A DNA stretch of 6,762 nucleotides from Verrucomicrobiota bacterium. Its GTDB lineage: Bacteria; Verrucomicrobiota; Verrucomicrobiia; Limisphaerales; UBA11320. Where the stretch lies: assembly GCA_016871475.1 (NCBI GenBank), contig VHDG01000220.1, forward strand, positions 1 through 6,762, in the 5' to 3' direction. Under the pieces are notes generated by a model that was given only the letters and a program-made list of their open reading frames with translations, ran no database searches and had not been told where the DNA came from. Shown one piece after another: positions 6,150 through 6,762 of the stretch. The first letter of the stretch is position 1; every line of letters starts with the position of its first letter. A program made the position numbers and the translations under genes.

Positions 6150-6347
6150 CGAGAAATAGTCACCCGGGCGCGGAACTTCGCATGAATGGCCTGCCAGGAG
6201 CCAGCCCCGCCGTCACACCCGCTCGAGGTCCAACTGATAAACGGAGGGGTCGCGGTAGAACTGCTGTGAAAGACTGAACCCTGCGGGTTGCGAATCCAAC
6301 CATCGCTGGATGCGGGTATCGAGGGGCTGGGAGGTGTCAATGTGCAT
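6150..6347 (-). pseudogene. 5' part of the Rieske oxygenase gene, interrupted by an in-frame TGA
   Basis: The ATG at 6347 opens the same frame as the downstream oxygenase. It encodes 44 residues (DTRIQRWLDSQPAGFSLSQQ, then F-Y-R-D-P-S-V-Y-Q-L-D-L-E-R-V), then TGA at 6213-6215, then R-R-G-W-L-L-A-G-H-S-C-E-V-P-R-P-G-D-Y-F-S up to the M at 6149. Rieske alpha subunits normally begin with such a helix, an F-Y-x-D-P segment, E-R-(I/V)-(W/F)-x-x-x-W and G-H, then P-G-D-Y. The pieces therefore join without frameshift or missing sequence. The stop falls on a position usually aromatic, and TGG to TGA is one change. No ATG, GTG or TTG lies between the stop and 6149. It could be a recent nonsense mutation, a base-call error or a readthrough site. 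The longer frame to a TTG at 6470 overlaps the divergent gene and looks non-coding. Confidence 0.8.
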
Positions 6348-6361
6348 CGCGGGACAGTGTT

Positions 6362-6377
6362 CCCCGACGCATCGGGG
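6362..6377. repeat. Short perfect hairpin in the divergent promoter region
   Basis: CCCCGA and TCGGGG form a perfect 6 bp stem around the four-base loop CGCA, 15 bases upstream of the likely Rieske start. There is no T-tract, so it is not an intrinsic terminator. It could be an operator or a leader hairpin for the minus-strand unit. Confidence 0.4.
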
Positions 6378-6402
6378 CGGGCAATCGTAATTTCGGTTTG
6401 CC

Positions 6403-6419
6403 TCGGGCGATTCTCCCGA
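6403..6419. repeat. Second short inverted repeat in the divergent promoter region
   Basis: TCGGG and CCCGA pair around a 7-base spacer. It repeats the TCGGG arm of the hairpin at 6362-6377. The 106-base gap between the divergent starts (6348-6453) must contain promoters for both directions, but only a poor plus-strand candidate is visible (TTGCCT, 16 bases, TACCTT). The two inverted repeats could be paired regulator sites. Confidence 0.3.
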
Positions 6420-6453
6420 TACCTTCCCACGCGTCTCACACAACAAGCACGCT

Positions 6454-6762
6454 ATGAGCAACACAACCAATAATTTTCCGAAGCTTCACAACGCCATGTG
6501 GCCCGGCCTCGTCGGCAAGGGATCCCCAGGCGCCGAACCCTGCATCGATCTCGACACGATGCTCGATCTCACTGCCAAGGCTGAGGTCAACGGGGTCAAG
6601 TTCGATGGCATCGACCTCTTCCTCTACGATCCTCATGTCAGCATCGACATCTCCGACGACGGCATCAAGGCGTTGGCCGGCAAGATCAGGAACAAGGGCT
6701 TCGCCGTCGGTTCCGTCGTGGCGCCGGTCTGGTTTGATGGATCGGCGATGGGGGATGAGACC
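6454..6762 (+). CDS. Sugar phosphate isomerase/epimerase, xylose-isomerase-like TIM barrel, N-terminal part
   Basis: The frame is open from the ATG at 6454 to the right edge, giving 103 residues. KLHNAMWPGLVGKG (10-23), an acidic D-L-D-T-M-L-D-L segment (32-39), VNGVKFDGIDLFLYDPH (45-61), a D-D-G-I-K-A-L-A helix start (68-75) and GFAVGSVVAPVW (82-93) match the first beta-alpha units of xylose-isomerase-like TIM barrels. In these proteins strand ends carry substrate or metal residues; most of the metal-binding Glu/Asp/His lie beyond the window. Such enzymes isomerise or epimerise sugars or inositol derivatives in the cytoplasm; the substrate cannot be read here. It is divergent from the Rieske gene, with 106 bases between starts, and no Shine-Dalgarno is evident. 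An internal ATG at residue 15 is less likely because it would remove part of the conserved LHNAMWPG segment. Confidence 0.85.
   Translation, partial: MSNTTNNFPKLHNAMWPGLVGKGSPGAEPCIDLDTMLDLTAKAEVNGVKFDGIDLFLYDPHVSIDISDDGIKALAGKIRNKGFAVGSVVAPVWFDGSAMGDET

Noticed and set aside
5595..6185. 196-codon plus-strand open frame opposite the Rieske gene
   Set aside because: It is antisense to the Rieske cluster ligands and has no recognisable domain.
6213..6215. TGA as selenocysteine, or as a reassigned sense codon
   Set aside because: The position is normally aromatic, not a redox Cys. The Nudix, flavoenzyme and Rieske genes all end naturally at TGA, and a recoded high-GC bacterium is not otherwise indicated.
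6348..6470. N-terminal extension of the Rieske gene to the TTG at 6470
   Set aside because: It would overlap the divergent isomerase start, and the added residues look like translated promoter DNA.

Overview
This GC-rich window most likely comes from a member of the Verrucomicrobiota; Planctomycetota is the alternative. The assignment is inference from gene types: a secreted CotH-like kinase carrying EF-hands, a secreted ADP-ribosylglycohydrolase, a xylose-isomerase-like sugar phosphate isomerase of a recognisable verrucomicrobial type, and weak or absent Shine-Dalgarno sites. No rRNA, tRNA, insertion sequence, CRISPR array or phage gene was seen.

Layout. Bases 1-799 (minus) hold the first 266 codons of an exported ADP-ribosylglycohydrolase-family protein that runs off the left edge. 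Only 4 bases upstream, on the same strand, is a CotH kinase-family protein (804-2819) with a pair of EF-hands inserted near its N-terminus and a second pair at its C-terminus, so the two genes probably form an operon. Bases 2820-3086 are intergenic and contain a consensus-like -10 box, inverted repeats and a 3 x 14 bp tandem repeat. A small plus-strand gene (3087-3284) encodes a single-pass membrane protein with a C-G-C motif, resembling FeoB-associated Cys-rich proteins. It overlaps tail-to-tail with a zinc-ribbon Nudix hydrolase (3277-3807, minus).

The right half is a minus-strand unit: a Rieske non-heme iron oxygenase overlaps by ATGA a FAD-dependent amine oxidoreductase of the sarcosine/dimethylglycine oxidase type (3871-5094), followed 63 bp later by the Nudix gene. 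Rieske oxygenase plus this flavoenzyme suggests stepwise oxidative N-demethylation of a methylated amine such as a betaine. A divergent sugar phosphate isomerase/epimerase starts at 6454 and leaves the right edge.

The most striking observation is an in-frame TGA (6213-6215) inside the Rieske gene. Homology clearly continues on both sides in the same frame, with 44 codons from the ATG at 6347 before the stop and an otherwise intact oxygenase after it. Three neighbouring genes use TGA as their normal stop, so this looks like a nonsense mutation (one base from TGG) or a base-call error, with readthrough as a more exciting but less likely option.
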